64,000 bases of DNA, taken from assembly GCA_014649555.1 (NCBI GenBank), contig BMTG01000001.1, positions 372,001 through 436,000 on the forward strand. Direction: 5' to 3'. The stretch comes from Streptomyces globisporus. GTDB lineage: Bacteria > Actinomycetota > Actinomycetes > Streptomycetales > Streptomycetaceae. Each line of letters starts with the position of its first letter. Positions within the stretch are counted from its first letter, which is position 1. This document shows positions 43,145 through 50,887 of this stretch, in pieces. The notes below the pieces were generated by a model. That model saw nothing but the letters and a program-made list of their open reading frames with translations. It made no database searches and was not told the DNA's origin. Position numbers and translations under genes: made by a program.

Positions 43145-44200
43145 TCAGCCGGAGGGGTGCGTGAGGAGGGCGAGGGCGACGAGGACCGCCCACAGGCCGG
43201 CGTTGATGAGGGTCACGCGGTCCCGGAAGAGGACGTGGACGGGGTTGCCGCCGCCCTCCTCGACCAGGAGGAGCTGGAGGTAGCGGGCGAGGCCGAAGAC
43301 GGCGCAGGGGGCGGAGAGCAGGATGACGAAGGAGGCCCCGCCGGCGAGGGCCGCGTCGTCGCGGAGGTAGAGGACGTAACTGACGGCGGTCAGCGCGGCG
43401 ACCAGGACGACCAGGTGGTCGAGGAAGGCGAGCGTGTAGCCGCGCAGGGCGGGGCGGTGAGCGCGGCCCGCCGCCGTCATCTCGTGCCGCCGTTTGCCCA
43501 GGGACAGCATCAGGCAGAGCGAGAAGACGCAGAGCGCCAGCCATTCGGAGAGCCGGCCTCCGATGAGCAGCGCACCCTGGAGGAGCCGGAGGACGAAGCC
43601 GGTCGCCACGATGAAGGCGTCCACCAGCGGTACGTGTTTGAGCCCCTGGGAGTACGCGAGGCTCAGCGCCAGGTAGAGGGCGGTGGGCCACCACTGCCAG
43701 GCGGGACCGGCCACCGCCCAGCCGGTCAGCGACAGGGCGAGGAGCCCGCTCAGGACGGTGGCGGCGGCCGGGGAAACGCGGCCGGAGGCGATCGGACGGT
43801 GGCGTTTGACCGGGTGCAGGCGGTCCCGCTCCCGGTCGGCGAGGTCGTTGACGACGTAGACGACGGCGGAGGCGAGGGTGAAGCCAAGGATCGCCCAGCC
43901 GGTGCGCAGGAGGTCGGCGGCCCCCCAGGGATGGGTGTCGAGGAGTGCGAGCGGGACGACGGCCAGGTTCTTCACCCACTGGCCGGGGCGCACCAGCGCG
44001 AGCAGGTCACGGGGACGGCTGCGGCGGCGTTCCTCCGGTACGGCGGTGGGGGCGGCGGCCGTCGACTGCTGGTCGTGGGCGGGCTGGGACAGAGCGGTGA
44101 GGTCGGCGGGCTCGGTCAGAGCCGTGAGGTCGACGGGTTCGGGTTCGGGCGGGACTGCCACCACGCGCAGGGGCGCGGGGGACGACCGGGTGATGTCCAC
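43145..44200 (-). CDS. UbiA-family prenyltransferase, decaprenyl-phosphate phosphoribosyltransferase-like
   Basis: 351 aa from a GTG. A hydrophilic N-terminus of about 60 residues precedes eight or nine helices. V-V-N-D-L-A-D-R-E-R-D...H-P-V-K-R-H-R-P-I-A-S-G (about 115-137) fits the NDxxDxxxD plus HPxKxxRPIxxG signature of the DPPR synthase (Rv3806c) type, which transfers phosphoribose to decaprenyl phosphate in arabinan biosynthesis. In Streptomyces, which lacks arabinogalactan, the role is unclear. Confidence 0.87.
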   Translation of the reverse strand: MDITRSSPAPLRVVAVPPEPEPVDLTALTEPADLTALSQPAHDQQSTAAAPTAVPEERRRSRPRDLLALVRPGQWVKNLAVVPLALLDTHPWGAADLLRTGWAILGFTLASAVVYVVNDLADRERDRLHPVKRHRPIASGRVSPAAATVLSGLLALSLTGWAVAGPAWQWWPTALYLALSLAYSQGLKHVPLVDAFIVATGFVLRLLQGALLIGGRLSEWLALCVFSLCLMLSLGKRRHEMTAAGRAHRPALRGYTLAFLDHLVVLVAALTAVSYVLYLRDDAALAGGASFVILLSAPCAVFGLARYLQLLLVEEGGGNPVHVLFRDRVTLINAGLWAVLVALALLTHPSG

Positions 44201-44217
44201 GGCAGGGCTCCAGGGGA

Positions 44218-45264
44218 TCAGAAGAAGACCTTGGCCAGACCGAGCGCCCCTTGGCGCCACGGGTCCCGGCTGGTCCGGCCGGCTCCGGGAGCGGGGGCGC
44301 CGCCCCGCCGCTGGGTCCGCCACCACGCGTAGGTGGAGAGGATGGCGTCCCGGTTGGAGAGCGCGGGACGGAAGCCGAGCCGTTCGGTGGCCCGGGTGAT
44401 GTCCACGTAACTGTCGTCGAGGAGCTTGAACAGCAGCCTCCCGTAGACCGGGGAGAGCTTGGTGCGCTCCAGTGCGCGCAGGACCGCGAGTGCCGGTGCT
44501 GCCGGCAGCGGGACCACGCGCTTGCCGTGCCCGGCCGCGTCCAGTACGGCCTGGAAGTCCTCGCGCAGGGTGCCGAATTCGGCGGCGCCCAGGTTGTAGA
44601 CGTCGTTCGCGACCTCGGGCGGGGCGTGCAGGGCGAGCACCACGGCGTCGACCAGGTCGGCCATGCCGAACATCTGGATGCGGACGTCGCCCCGGCCCAG
44701 AACGGGGAAGTTGCGCCGTTCCTCGGCCCATTCGAAGAGCATCGAGAAGAGGCCCATCCGGCCGGGTCCGAGGAAGGTCTTGGGGCGCAGGACCGGCAGG
44801 CACATCCCGCGCCCCCGGAACTCCTCGCAGACCTCCTCGGCCTCGGCCTTGGCCCTGCTGTACGGGTCGACGGGCTCGCGGGGGTGACCCTCCGGGGTGG
44901 GGACCCGCTTCGGCAGTCCGTAGACGGCGGTGGAGGAGATGTGCACGACCCGTTCGACACGGGCCCGGTGCGCGGCGGTCAGGACGGCCCGGGTGCCGTC
45001 GACGGTGATCGAGCGGATCTGGTCGACGGGATAGGAGGGCAGGGCGGCGGCACAGTGCACCAGCGCGTGGGCTCCGTCGAAGGCGCGGGCGAGCGCGGCC
45101 CCGTCCCGGATGTCGGCGACGATGTGCCGGGCGCCGGCGGGCGGGTGGGGGTCCTCGCGCAGGTCGATCCCGACGACGTCGTGGCCGTCGGCGGCGAGCC
45201 GGGCGACAAGGTGGGAACCGAGCATGCCGGCGGCGCCGGTCACGGCGATGGTCAGGCCGCCCAT
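44218..45264 (-). CDS. NAD-dependent sugar epimerase/dehydratase
   Basis: 348 aa. Rossmann motif V-T-G-A-A-G-M-L-G; S-S-T-A-V-Y-G and Y-S-R-A-K provide the catalytic Ser/Tyr/Lys. This is the extended SDR class acting on nucleotide- or lipid-linked sugars. It starts 13 bases inside the upstream aminotransferase gene and directly precedes UbiA; a DPR-type ribose-to-arabinose epimerisation step is one possibility. Confidence 0.86.
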   Translation of the reverse strand: MGGLTIAVTGAAGMLGSHLVARLAADGHDVVGIDLREDPHPPAGARHIVADIRDGAALARAFDGAHALVHCAAALPSYPVDQIRSITVDGTRAVLTAAHRARVERVVHISSTAVYGLPKRVPTPEGHPREPVDPYSRAKAEAEEVCEEFRGRGMCLPVLRPKTFLGPGRMGLFSMLFEWAEERRNFPVLGRGDVRIQMFGMADLVDAVVLALHAPPEVANDVYNLGAAEFGTLREDFQAVLDAAGHGKRVVPLPAAPALAVLRALERTKLSPVYGRLLFKLLDDSYVDITRATERLGFRPALSNRDAILSTYAWWRTQRRGGAPAPGAGRTSRDPWRQGALGLAKVFF

Positions 45265-46700
45265 CGGGACACCGCCTTGTCCTTGAAGAAGGCGGTGAGA
45301 AGCCGGTTCATGCCCTTGGCCAGGGTCCGGTCGAAGGCGTCGAGGAAGATCTCCACCTCGTCGGGGCCCGCGACCAGACAGGGGGCGGCCACCAGGGGGC
45401 TGCGGCCGTTGAGCGTGTAGTACATGTACACGTCGTGGTCGTGGTACATCGCGTTGACGACCGCGCAGGTGATGACCTTGGTACGCAGCAGCGGGTCGCG
45501 GGCGAGGCCGCCGGGGGCGATCTTCGCGGCGAGGTCCAGGAGGCGGGGGCCGCCGTCGAGGAAGATCCCGTACAGCGCACCGGCGCCCCGGACGTCGGCG
45601 ATGAGGTCGGGGTATTGCTTGCGCAGCCTCTCCAGGCCCGGCTTCAGGACGCGTTCGATGGCGCGGGCGCGGGCCGGGTAGTCGTCCTCGACCGCGATGT
45701 TGACGGCTTCCAGCGCGGTGGCGGTCTCCTCGCCGAAGCCGTAGTAGGTGGTGCTGGTGGACTGGAGCATGGCGTCGCCGAGGCTGTCGTAGGCCGTACG
45801 GAAGACGGGTTCGCGGGCGACGAAGGCGGAGATGGAGGACTTGCCGCCGCCGAAGGACTTCGAGGTGGTCACGACGTCCGGGACCAGGTCCGGGTAGCGC
45901 ATGAAGTGGAAGAGGCTGCCCGTCTTGCCCCACCCGGTGTAGATCTCGTCGAAGATCAGCACGATCTTCTCGGCGGTGCACAACTCCCGCAGCCCGCGCA
46001 GGAACTCCTCGGAGCACTCGGTCATGGTGGAGGCCGAGAAGGACTCGATGAGGATCGCGTAGACGTCGCAGCGCCCCTTGGCGTCGCGGGCCCCGGCGAC
46101 CGCCTGCCGCACGGAGTCGAGGTCGCCGTACCGGAAGGCGGAGACACCGGGGATGCCGGGGAAGGCGAAGGCGTTCTGGGCGCTGCCGGTGAGGCTGCCG
46201 GAGCCGAGCAGCTTGCCGTGGAAGCTGATGTCGGCGTGCAGGATCTGCCGGCGGCGGCCGCCGTGGTACTTGTACGCGAGTTTCACCGCGCCCTCGACGG
46301 CCTCCGCCCCGGAGTTGGGGAAGAAGGAGAGGTTGAGGTCACCGGGGAGGAGCTGAGCGAGGTTGTGGCCGAGGGCGGCGATGTAGGGCGAGAAGTAGGT
46401 CTTGTGGACCTCCATCCGGCGCTGTTCCTGGAAGCGGCGGCGGGCGGCGAGGATCCGCGGGTGGTTGTGGCCGTGGTTGAGGACGCCGACGCCGCCGGTG
46501 AAGTCGAGGATCCGGCGGCCGTCCCGGGTGTGGATCCAGGACCCTTCGGCGTGGTCGACGAGTTCGCGGCCGAAGCCGAAGGAGGTCATCAGGGAGACCT
46601 GGCTCTTGTTGACGTGGGACCGGTACAGCTCGTGCACCTGGCTCGTCGACAGTTGTTCGCAGTCGTCCACGGTGAGCAGGGAGGTTGCGTCGGAGGTCAT
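45252..46700 (-). CDS. class III PLP-dependent aminotransferase
   Basis: 482 aa. Motifs: F-F-P-N-S-G-A-E-A-V-E phosphate-binding region, D251 in I-F-D-E-I-Y-T-G-W-G (binds PLP ring N), Lys281 in T-T-S-K-S-F-G-G-G (Schiff base). Relatives include diaminobutyrate-2-oxoglutarate and other omega-aminotransferases. It overlaps the flippase gene by four bases and may produce an amino sugar or an amino-acid moiety for the glycan. Confidence 0.87.
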   Translation of the reverse strand: MTSDATSLLTVDDCEQLSTSQVHELYRSHVNKSQVSLMTSFGFGRELVDHAEGSWIHTRDGRRILDFTGGVGVLNHGHNHPRILAARRRFQEQRRMEVHKTYFSPYIAALGHNLAQLLPGDLNLSFFPNSGAEAVEGAVKLAYKYHGGRRRQILHADISFHGKLLGSGSLTGSAQNAFAFPGIPGVSAFRYGDLDSVRQAVAGARDAKGRCDVYAILIESFSASTMTECSEEFLRGLRELCTAEKIVLIFDEIYTGWGKTGSLFHFMRYPDLVPDVVTTSKSFGGGKSSISAFVAREPVFRTAYDSLGDAMLQSTSTTYYGFGEETATALEAVNIAVEDDYPARARAIERVLKPGLERLRKQYPDLIADVRGAGALYGIFLDGGPRLLDLAAKIAPGGLARDPLLRTKVITCAVVNAMYHDHDVYMYYTLNGRSPLVAAPCLVAGPDEVEIFLDAFDRTLAKGMNRLLTAFFKDKAVSRWAA

Positions 46701-47815
46701 GCGGCTCCTTCCCGGAGCGCGGGTCGGGGGGCGGGCAGGGGTCCGGCGGCGCGGGCCCAGGCGAGGGCGGCGCCGGTGGCGGCGACCTCGCTGAGCACGC
46801 AGACGAGCCGGCTGGCGATGACGGCGGCGGTGGCCGCGGAGAGCGGCATGACCGCTCCCAGGGGGGCGAGGAGGACGAGCTCGCGTGCTCCCCAGCCGTC
46901 GGGCAGGACGAAGGCGAGGCTTCCGGCGACGGTGGCCAGGGCGAAACCGCCGACGCAGACGGGCAGGGAGAGCAGCGGCGGGGCGCCGAGCAGGACGGCG
47001 ATGACCCACAGGTGGAGTCCGGAGACCACCCAGGAGGCGCACGCCCAGCCGATGGAGAGCCGCAGGGCGCGGGGCGAGCTGTCGGCGGCCCCGGCGGGGC
47101 GGCGGGCCAGCCGCATCGTCCACGCGACGAGCCGGCCCACCCAGCCGGGCCGGGCCACGGCCGCCGCCGCGACCAGCACGAGCGGGGCGAAGACCCAGGC
47201 TCCCGTGCCGAACACGGCCGGGGCGACGAGGAGTCCGGCGGCGGCCCCGGTGGTCATCCCGATGACGAGGCCGAGTCCGAAGGCGGCGATCATCCGCTCG
47301 GGGGCGATGCCGGCGGCCTTGCCGAGCTGGACGTGGGCGAGGACGCCCCAGATGCGGCCGGGGACGAATTTGCTGATGACGCCGATGAAGAAGATGCGGG
47401 CGGTGTCGCTGGTACGGGCGGGGGAACCGCCGTCCACGACGAGGACCCGCCAGGAGAGCATGGACAGGACGAGTCCGGCGGCGTTGGCGACCAGGGCCGC
47501 GCTCAGCAGGAGCACTCCCCCGGGCCGGCCGGCGGCGTCGGCCAGCTCTGTTCCGGCCGCGCGGAGCGAGCCGCCGACGGCGAAGCAGGTGGCCGCGACG
47601 AGGACGAGCGCGGCGGCGGGACGCAGCACCCGGGCCCACCGGGAGGGAGGGGACTCGGCCTTCGGCGCCGCCGCGTCCACGGGTTCGGCGTCCGGCAGCG
47701 GGCCCCGGGACCGTATGGCCTCGGCTTCCGGCGACGCGGCCCCGGACCGTACGGCCCTGCGAAGCGCGCCCCTCGACCGTACGGCTTCCGGCTCCTGGTC
47801 CGGCCCGGCGCTCAC
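46697..47815 (-). CDS. LPG-synthase-TM / flippase-like integral membrane protein
   Basis: 372 aa from the GTG overlapping the GT2 stop. An Arg/Ala/Ser-rich N-terminus (1-50) contains internal repeats R-S-R-G. Eight or so helices follow, with I-S-K-F-V-P-G-R-I-W-G and L-P-D-G-W-G-A-R-E characteristic of the lysylphosphatidylglycerol-synthase transmembrane family (UPF0104), which move lipids or act as a flippase. The soluble aminoacyl-transfer domain is absent, so translocation of a polyprenyl-linked intermediate is the better guess. Confidence 0.83.
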   Translation of the reverse strand: MSAGPDQEPEAVRSRGALRRAVRSGAASPEAEAIRSRGPLPDAEPVDAAAPKAESPPSRWARVLRPAAALVLVAATCFAVGGSLRAAGTELADAAGRPGGVLLLSAALVANAAGLVLSMLSWRVLVVDGGSPARTSDTARIFFIGVISKFVPGRIWGVLAHVQLGKAAGIAPERMIAAFGLGLVIGMTTGAAAGLLVAPAVFGTGAWVFAPLVLVAAAAVARPGWVGRLVAWTMRLARRPAGAADSSPRALRLSIGWACASWVVSGLHLWVIAVLLGAPPLLSLPVCVGGFALATVAGSLAFVLPDGWGARELVLLAPLGAVMPLSAATAAVIASRLVCVLSEVAATGAALAWARAAGPLPAPRPALREGAA

Positions 47816-48849
47816 GGTGCCGCCGCCGGGGCCGGATCGCCGCTGCGGGCGCGGCGGCCCCGCGCCGAGGGGCCGAAGCGCGGGTCCACCAGCCAGCGCA
47901 CGCCGCCGGCCACCGCGCCGAGCACGAGGGCCAGGTGCACCGCGAAGTGCAGCGCGGTGAAGCGGAGCAGGAAGAGCCACCCCGTGCGGCGCGCCACGAA
48001 GCGGGACAGGCCCACGTCCGCCAGGGCGAAGGCCGCGGCGCAGGCGAGCGGCACCGCGAGGAGCCAGGGGGTGAGCAGGGCGAGCGGGAGCGTGAGCGGG
48101 ACCAGGCCGGCGGCGAGCACGCCGCCCGTACGGTTGGCCCGCAGTCCGCCGCCGCGCCGGCGTTCCACGGCGGCGACGGGGACGAGGAGCTGGGAGCGGC
48201 GGTACTGCTCGGCGAGCATCGGCAGCAGCCGGTCCACGTCGTCGTGGCGGCCGGTCACCCGTTCGCTGAGGCGGATGCGGTGGGTGGCGGCGAGGCGGTC
48301 GCTGTACTCGACGTCCTCGGAGTCGCGGAGGTTCTCGTCGAAGGGTCCGGTCGCCTCGAAGACGGAGCGCTCGATCGCGGCCAGGGCGAAGAAGGCGGTG
48401 CCGACGACTCCGGCGCTGCGGCGCCGCCAGAAGTGCGCGTGCAGGCAGTGGTAGACCTCCACCGGGCCGTCGTCGAAGAGCGGTTCGGGGTCGAGGACGC
48501 CGTGGACGCAGCCGGTCCCCGGATCGTCCATGAGCAGGTCGACGGCGTTCTCGATCGCGTCGGGGGCCAGGGCGATGTCGGAGTCGAGGAAGAACAGCAC
48601 CTGCCCGGAGGAGGCGGCGACGCCCAGGTTGCGCGCGGCGGAGACCCCGCCGTTCTCCGGGCGGGCCACCAGGACGCACGGGAAGGTGCGGGCGATGTCG
48701 CGGGAGCCGTCGGTGCTGGCGTCGTCCACGACGACCACGTCCAGCGGGCGCAGGGTCTGGGCGTAGACGGACTCCAGGCAGGCCCGCAGGGTCTTCTCGT
48801 AGTTGTGGTTGGGGATGATCACTGACACGGAGGGGCGCTCCCGTGGCAT
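47812..48849 (-). CDS. GT2-family glycosyltransferase with C-terminal membrane helices
   Basis: 345 aa. V-S-V-I-I-P-N-H-N-Y, V-V-D-D-A-S-T-D-G-S and F-L-D-S-D-I are the GT-A nucleotide-sugar motifs; D-S-E-D-V-E-Y is the acceptor Asp region. Hydrophobic helices near the C-terminus resemble the other GT2. It starts 31 bases inside the upstream small gene. Confidence 0.88.
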   Translation of the reverse strand: MPRERPSVSVIIPNHNYEKTLRACLESVYAQTLRPLDVVVVDDASTDGSRDIARTFPCVLVARPENGGVSAARNLGVAASSGQVLFFLDSDIALAPDAIENAVDLLMDDPGTGCVHGVLDPEPLFDDGPVEVYHCLHAHFWRRRSAGVVGTAFFALAAIERSVFEATGPFDENLRDSEDVEYSDRLAATHRIRLSERVTGRHDDVDRLLPMLAEQYRRSQLLVPVAAVERRRGGGLRANRTGGVLAAGLVPLTLPLALLTPWLLAVPLACAAAFALADVGLSRFVARRTGWLFLLRFTALHFAVHLALVLGAVAGGVRWLVDPRFGPSARGRRARSGDPAPAAAP

Positions 48850-49199
48850 GGCGGGTCCGGTCCTTTCGGTTCGGGGGATCGGTGCGGGCCCGGGCGGGCG
48901 AAGACGCCGCCGAGTGCGGCGGGCCGCCAGTCGAGGGAGGAGGGCCGGGCGGCGCACAGGGCGGCCAGGAGGTGCTCCAGCGCGGCCAGTTCGGCCTGGA
49001 GGGGGTCGGGGCTCTCCATGTACAGCGCGGCGCGGACCGTGCCGTCCGGGCCCTCGACGACGTACACATGGACCGGTCCGGGCGTGTGGGGCCCGGCCCG
49101 GACGTGGCGGGAGCGCAGCCAGCGGGCCAGGTCGCGGGCTGTCCACCGGTCGGTGCGCGGGGGTCCGGTGCGCACGAGGAGCGCGGTCACCAGGAACAC
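48819..49199 (-). CDS. small hypothetical protein at the operon head
   Basis: 126 aa from a GTG. A hydrophobic N-terminus (M-F-L-V-T-A-L-L) is followed by R-W-T-A-R-D-L-A-R-W-L, a V-H-V-Y-V-V-E-G-P-D-G-T-V-R-A beta-hairpin-like part and helices. No signal sequence of normal length, no known domain. The overlap with the GT2 gene shows it is transcribed with the operon. Coding status is supported by GC-at-third-position pattern and coupling rather than by homology. Confidence 0.6.
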   Translation of the reverse strand: MFLVTALLVRTGPPRTDRWTARDLARWLRSRHVRAGPHTPGPVHVYVVEGPDGTVRAALYMESPDPLQAELAALEHLLAALCAARPSSLDWRPAALGGVFARPGPHRSPEPKGPDPPCHGSAPPCQ

Positions 49200-49221
49200 G
49201 GAGGCGTCCCGTTCCCCCGGG

Positions 49222-49332
49222 TCACCCCCAGGAGAAGCCGTCCCGGGCCGAGGCGGCGCACAGCGCCGCCCCGAGGGCGGGAGAGCCGGCGGCCGACGCG
49301 TTGCGGAGGGCAGGGAGAAGGAACGCCCGCAT
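49222..49332 (-). CDS. 36-aa peptide, first ORF of the glycan operon
   Basis: Sequence starts M-R-A-F-L-L-P-A-L-R and ends D-G-F-S-W-G; the middle is Ala/Ser/Gly-rich with one Cys (residue 25). The ATG has an excellent GAGGAG site seven bases upstream, and the stop is 22 bases before the next gene, the geometry of a real operon-leading gene. It could be a secreted or signalling peptide, a RiPP-like precursor or a leader peptide. No modification enzyme typical of lanthipeptides is in the operon. Confidence 0.55.
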   Translation of the reverse strand: MRAFLLPALRNASAAGSPALGAALCAASARDGFSWG

Positions 49333-49624
49333 GGGAAGACTCCTCGGAATGTGGCGGTGTGTGAATGACTTGTGACGGCCAGATCCTGTCGCCATCGCCG
49401 CGCCGGGGGCCACGGTTACCGGGTGGCCGAAAGCTGCGGGGCAGCAGGGTGCCAGCCGCGGGAACGGCCTCACGAGGCCCACTGCCTGGGACGATGCGGT
49501 GGCGGCAGCAAACTGCCAGACACCTTGTGGCCATCCGTCGCCGCGCTCGGGGCACCGTGCGGCCACCGCCGGAGCTCGGCTTCTCCGGCCATGAGCGCCC
49601 CGCTGGGCCCATCCATCCCGTGGA

Positions 49625-49640
49625 CTTGGTCTATACCTTC
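49625..49640. promoter_or_regulatory. dre-like (DasR) site between the glycan operon and its regulator
   Basis: Core TGGTCTATACCT (49627-49638) differs by one base from the nagB operator core TGGTCTATACCA. It is 293 bases before the operon's first ORF and 95 bases before the divergent regulator start. The rest of the 400-base gap holds no gene. Confidence 0.5.
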
Positions 49641-49732
49641 ACAACGCACCGCCCCTACACTCGCGCCCGGTGCTGAAGGGGCGTCCCGCACCGGCGTGCG
49701 GGGACGGCGTGACATCTGCGGGGGAGCCAGGG

Positions 49733-50725
49733 ATGTTAGAGGTACTGGGGCTGGACGCGCGGACGGAGCTGGTCTACCGGCTCGTCCTGGAGGAACCGGA
49801 GCTGCGGCTCGACGAGATCGTGGCACGGCTGGGGCGGAGCGAGGACGATGTGCGCCGGGCCCTGGACCAGTTGGCGGAGCTGTGTCTGCTGGATGACGAC
49901 CCCCACGGCACGGAGCAGGGCCAGCCGGTCTTCCGGGCCCTGGACCCGGCGGCCAGCCTGCCGTTCCTCCTCTCCCGCCGGGAGGCCGAACTGGCACGGC
50001 AGCAGCGGGGGCTCGAAGTCGCCCGGGACGCGATGTCGGTCCTCACCACGGACCGGGGGCGGCGGGCCGGCGGCGGATTCGACGTCGTCAAGCGGCTGGA
50101 GGGGCTCGACGCGGTACGCGAGCGGCTGACCGAACTGGCCGAGCTGGCCAGGGCGGAGTGCCTCTCGCTGCTACCCGGCGGCGCGCAGTCCCCGGACACG
50201 CTGGAGGCGAGCTGGCCTCTCGACCGGCGGGCGCTGGAGCGCGGTGTGCGGCTGCGCAGCATCTACCAGGACAGCTTCCGCAACGACCCGCCGACCCTGC
50301 GCTACGTGAACCGGCTGGGGTCGCTCGGCGCGGAGAGCCGGACGCTGCCGACACTGCCGCTGGTCATGGTGGTGGTCGACGGCGAGGTCGCGCTCGTGCC
50401 GCTGGACCCCGACGACGGGCGGGCGGGCGCCCTGGAGTTGCGCAGCAAGGGGGCGGTCGCGGTGGCCCGGATGCTGTTCGAGCAGCTGTGGGTGAACGCC
50501 ACCCCGCTCTGCTCCGCTCCCGCCCGGGACGGCAACGGGCTGACCCCTCAGGAGGACGAGTTGCTGTCGCTGCTGGCGAAGGGGCACACGGACGCGACCG
50601 CGGCACGCCGCCTGGGAGTGTCGCTGCGCACCGTGCGCCGGATGAACGCCGAGCTGACGGCCCGGATGCAGGTCCGCAGCAGGTTCCAGGCGGGTGCGGA
50701 GGCGGCCCGGCGGGGCTGGGTCTGA
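49733..50725 (+). CDS. TrmB/LuxR-type helix-turn-helix regulator
   Basis: 330 aa from an ATG with GGGGAG six bases upstream. An N-terminal winged-helix (TrmB-like: L-G-L-D-A-R-T-E-L-V-Y-R-L) and a central PLD-like domain precede a C-terminal LuxR-type HTH ([27 protein letters not shown]). This architecture is common in Streptomyces next to specialised-metabolite genes. It is divergent from the twelve-gene operon, so control of that operon is likely. Confidence 0.82.
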   Translation: MLEVLGLDARTELVYRLVLEEPELRLDEIVARLGRSEDDVRRALDQLAELCLLDDDPHGTEQGQPVFRALDPAASLPFLLSRREAELARQQRGLEVARDAMSVLTTDRGRRAGGGFDVVKRLEGLDAVRERLTELAELARAECLSLLPGGAQSPDTLEASWPLDRRALERGVRLRSIYQDSFRNDPPTLRYVNRLGSLGAESRTLPTLPLVMVVVDGEVALVPLDPDDGRAGALELRSKGAVAVARMLFEQLWVNATPLCSAPARDGNGLTPQEDELLSLLAKGHTDATAARRLGVSLRTVRRMNAELTARMQVRSRFQAGAEAARRGWV

Positions 50726-50887
50726 GCGCCCCGCGCCGAGTGAACCGGGCCGGAGTGCCGCCCGTGTCCTGTTGCGACACATCACCGTTGCCGGACCGCA
50801 ATGCGGACAGGGGGTGACGCTGGTCGGACGCGTCCCATAGATTTCCTGCCCATCGCACCGGTGATCAGCGAGGGGACGGAGCAACAC

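Noticed and set aside
43145-44803. Longer start for the UbiA protein reading back into the epimerase gene
   Set aside because: The upstream part is antisense-type Arg/Gly-rich sequence over a well-supported gene; GTG 44200 gives the right family length.
45435-47960. 841-codon plus-strand frame over the aminotransferase and flippase genes
   Set aside because: Val/Gly/Asp-rich antisense artefact; real motifs are on the minus strand.
37623-49332. Lanthipeptide or daptide-type RiPP cluster
   Set aside because: There is an aminotransferase and a short peptide, but no LanC/LanM-like enzyme, decarboxylase, methyltransferase or protease; glycan enzymes dominate.
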